Assembly: GCF_051846935.1 (NCBI RefSeq)
Contig: NZ_JBPYCS010000014.1
Span: 9,637 to 73,636 of the forward strand
Source: JBPYCR01 sp051846935
GTDB taxonomy: Bacteria > Bacillota > Bacilli > Bacillales > Amphibacillaceae
Length of the DNA stretch: 64,000 bases
Direction of reading: 5' to 3'
Below are positions 62,337 to 64,000 of the stretch, piece after piece (positions within the stretch are counted from its first letter, which is position 1; each line of letters begins with the position of its first letter). Both the position numbers and the translations under genes were made by a program. The notes beneath the pieces are model-generated. The model made no database searches. It worked only from the letters and a program-made list of their open reading frames with translations, and was not told the origin of the DNA.

Positions 62337-62677
62337 GTGTAAACAGGCATTAACAGGGTCTGACAGGGTTATGGTATGGGCCCTCTTTTCCATTTGTTTT
62401 CTTAAGGCGGAAACGTGCGTGTGAATTACATATTCGTTCTCTAAACCTCTTTATCAGTAACGATAAGTATAAAAAACGTAGCGTAGTAACTGCGGCTTGT
62501 TTTTACTCGAAATCTCACAAACTACCTATTCGTATAGTCCATTGAATTTCAAAATAGAGCGAATGGGAAAAAACGGAATCGCTGTATGTCTTATGGCATT
62601 AACTAGTGTGTTCGTTAAGAGAGCTTTTCTCGATTTTATAATAAAACACGCCATTAAGAGCTTAATCGAACTGCAAT

Positions 62678-63226
62678 TCATCGTTCCCCGTTGGCAGAAA
62701 CACATAAAAATTTTATCGGTTCATCCGTTTTATTGAGCCAATAATGGGGTGTGGAGGAATCGATTAATATACAATCGTAAGGATGTAAATCGTATGTTTC
62801 CTCCCTTATCATTACGGTTAGCGTGCCTTCAAGCACATATAAAAACTCCTGTCCGGAATGGGTGAGGTTGCTGCCTCGGTTGCCACCAGGATTGAGAATA
62901 ATTAAATTTGGCGATAAGATAGGGTTCTCTACATTTCCCGAAAGGTCTTTATAAATGAAGTTATTTTCTTGTCCACTGGAAGCATTCAATACGTTGCGAA
63001 TAACCTTTGATTTTGTTTTTGCTTTTGTATCTGAAAAAAAATAGCTTGGCGTTACCCCTAATGCTTCCGATATTTTCTTGAGTGATTCAAGCGTTGCTGA
63101 GGTTTTTGCATGCTCCAGTTGAGATATAAAACTAATTGAAAAACCTGTTTTTTCTGCAACTTGTTTTAATGTCATTTGTTTTTTCTTTCTTAATTCTCTA
63201 ACTTGCTCACCTAATAACTTTGACAT
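62678..63226 (-). CDS. XRE-family regulator with C-terminal cupin domain
   Basis: 182 residues, ATG behind GGTGGAGGATGT. HTH (~7-62; LRKKKQMTLKQVAEKTGFSISFISQLEHAKTSATLESL) and cupin (~110-178; HSGQEFLYVLEGTLTVMIREE, DSSTPHYW). Same layout as the regulator at 52229-52765 and clearly a paralogue. It is divergent from the RocA-type gene, whose upstream region carries a promoter-operator palindrome; it may control that gene, its own, or the small ABC cluster (inference). Confidence 0.88.
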   Translation of the reverse strand: MSKLLGEQVRELRKKKQMTLKQVAEKTGFSISFISQLEHAKTSATLESLKKISEALGVTPSYFFSDTKAKTKSKVIRNVLNASSGQENNFIYKDLSGNVENPILSPNLIILNPGGNRGSNLTHSGQEFLYVLEGTLTVMIREETYDLHPYDCILIDSSTPHYWLNKTDEPIKFLCVSANGER

Positions 63227-63333
63227 ACATCCTCCACCAAACCATAAATAAAGTAATTTCTCGTTATGTGAATTATATCATATTCGCTCCTGTTTAGAAG
63301 TACAGGAAGAGGAACGCCATCATTTTTGATTGA

Positions 63334-63368
63334 TTGACACACTAATTTTATTATTGTAAAATTAGTGT
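63334..63368 (+). promoter_or_regulatory. Sigma-A promoter overlapped by a 12-bp perfect palindrome
   Basis: TTGACA (63334-63339), 17-bp spacer, TAAAAT (63357-63362). ACACTAATTTTA (63339-63350) and TAAAATTAGTGT (63357-63368) are perfect complements around TTATTG and fill the space between and over the boxes, a classical repressor layout. The transcript would have a leader of about 280 bases before the RocA-type gene. Confidence 0.65.
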
Positions 63369-63441
63369 GAAATTAAAGTAATACTTAAATTTTATTTAAG
63401 ATTTACTTAAAAGGAGGTGCCGATTACGTAAGGATAGAAAT

Positions 63442-63582
63442 ATGTGCGGATGTGTATACTATGAGCACGTCTGTATAGATGGAACTAATCGCATACTCGT
63501 TCATGCTATAGAAACAGCACGAAGGGTATTGTTATCTAAGTATATAATACTTACGCGATTTTACTTCGTTCAGATTAGATGA
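63442..63582 (+). CDS. Possible leader peptide, uncertain
   Basis: A 46-codon frame in the long leader of the RocA-type gene, starting MCGCVYYEHVCIDG with three early cysteines, ATG seven bases after AAGGAT. No family recognised. A leader or just chance; a separate AAAGGAGGTG at about 63411 has no start codon behind it. Confidence 0.2.
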   Translation: MCGCVYYEHVCIDGTNRILVHAIETARRVLLSKYIILTRFYFVQIR

Positions 63583-63650
63583 ATAAAACATTTGTAATCA
63601 TTGTTTTATACAAATTTTACATAATAAAATTTTTATAGGAGGTTTTATAC

Positions 63651-64000
63651 ATGGTCGTACCATACAAACATGAACCATTTACTGATTATACTATTGAAGA
63701 AAACAAGCAGGCGATGCTGGACGCTTTGAAAAAGGTGGAGGCTGATTTTGGTAAGGAATATCCGCTTATTATAGGTGGCGAGCGAATTACGACAGAGGAA
63801 AAGCTCGTTTCTGTAAACCCGGCAAATAAAGAGGAAATTATCGGGTATGTTTCGAAATCGAATAAGGATTTGGCGGAAAAAGCAATGAAAGTAGCGGATG
63901 AAACGTTTGAATGGTGGCGAAAAACGGATCCATCTGTTCGTGCAGATATTTTATTCCGTGCGGCTGCGATTGTTCGCCGTCGTAAGCATGAATTCAGTGC
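63651..64000 (+). CDS. rocA: 1-pyrroline-5-carboxylate dehydrogenase (RocA type), N-terminal part
   Basis: ATG 63651 after a strong ATAGGAGG; open to the window edge for 116 codons. MVVPYKHEPFTDYTIEENKQ, YPLIIGGERITTEEKLVSVNPANKEEIIGYVSKS and TFEWWRKTDPSVRADILFRAAAIVRRRK match the start of RocA-like L-glutamate-gamma-semialdehyde dehydrogenases. It oxidises glutamate semialdehyde from proline or arginine breakdown to glutamate with NAD. The active-site Cys and Glu lie beyond the window. Confidence 0.87.
   Translation, partial: MVVPYKHEPFTDYTIEENKQAMLDALKKVEADFGKEYPLIIGGERITTEEKLVSVNPANKEEIIGYVSKSNKDLAEKAMKVADETFEWWRKTDPSVRADILFRAAAIVRRRKHEFS

Noticed and set aside
62497..62736. 79-codon plus-strand frame
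   Set aside because: Overlaps the 3' end of the XRE-cupin gene on the other strand and has no ribosome site.
63411..63430. AAAGGAGGTG ribosome site in the rocA leader as start of a gene
   Set aside because: No ATG, GTG or TTG follows at a usable distance in an open frame.
1..64000. CRISPR array, tRNA or rRNA genes, prophage, replication origin
   Set aside because: No regularly spaced repeats, cloverleaf signatures, rRNA motifs, phage structural genes or DnaA-box clusters were seen.

Overview
The window looks like chromosomal DNA of a low-GC Gram-positive Bacillaceae, probably a salt-tolerant one (Oceanobacillus/Virgibacillus-like). This rests on AT-rich codon use, strong AGGAGG ribosome sites, many TTG/GTG starts, sigma-A promoters, CcpA/CodY-like sites, abundant TRAP transporters and an ectoine-type catabolic cluster. 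The genus is an inference. No rRNA, tRNA or CRISPR array was seen.

Layout. 1-1.2 kb: a GntR/FCD regulator and the start of an NCS1 (cytosine/purine-type) permease on the minus strand. 1.5-4.7 kb: E1alpha, E1beta and E2 of an acetoin/pyruvate-type dehydrogenase, closed by a terminator into whose 3' edge a group II intron has inserted (4.74-6.92 kb; its reverse transcriptase is frameshifted at an A9 run). 7.1-15.8 kb: a PucR-type regulator broken by a 67-bp duplication, then an M20D amidohydrolase, an Asp/Glu-racemase-like (EutA-like) protein, a TRAP transporter and an M24 hydrolase resembling ectoine hydrolase. 16.1-26.2 kb: a GAF/PucR-type regulator, a five-gene Opp/Dpp ABC importer, an M20 carbamoylase/allantoate-type hydrolase and a cysteine hydrolase.

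26.3-44.0 kb lies between two inverted, degenerate IS remnants. It holds a TAXI-TRAP importer (minus strand) and the most interesting locus, 30.9-42.1 kb: LacI regulator, tagaturonate epimerase (UxaE), SDR mannonate/fructuronate oxidoreductase, mannonate dehydratase, KDPG aldolase, KDG kinase, a DctPQM TRAP importer, then atypical NagB-like and NagA-like enzymes. There is no uronate isomerase, amino-sugar kinase or PTS. I propose that NagA/NagB act on an imported N-acetyl-hexosaminuronate, releasing acetate and ammonia to give tagaturonate, which UxaE and the Ashwell branch take to pyruvate and glyceraldehyde-3-phosphate. Glycerate kinase follows on the minus strand.

44-48 kb (minus): asparaginase, an unknown protein, a sodium:solute symporter and a small membrane partner. 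48.1-51.8 kb: a sigma-54 activator (PAS-AAA+-Fis) divergent from a lactonase-alcohol dehydrogenase operon that carries a textbook -24/-12 promoter. 52.2-57.4 kb: an XRE-cupin regulator, a third DctPQM TRAP system and an amidase. 58.2-61.7 kb: a decaying nickel/peptide-type ABC operon (no binding protein, permease C frameshifted). 61.8-64 kb: a small duplicated-domain protein, a second XRE-cupin regulator and the start of a RocA-type P5C dehydrogenase.

The theme is uptake and hydrolysis of small acidic or amide compounds by many small, separately regulated import-plus-catabolism modules. All four operons that place a binding-protein gene before its permease gene have a stable hairpin at that junction. 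Two 263-bp direct repeats and the paired IS remnants could support rearrangement of the 26-48 kb region.
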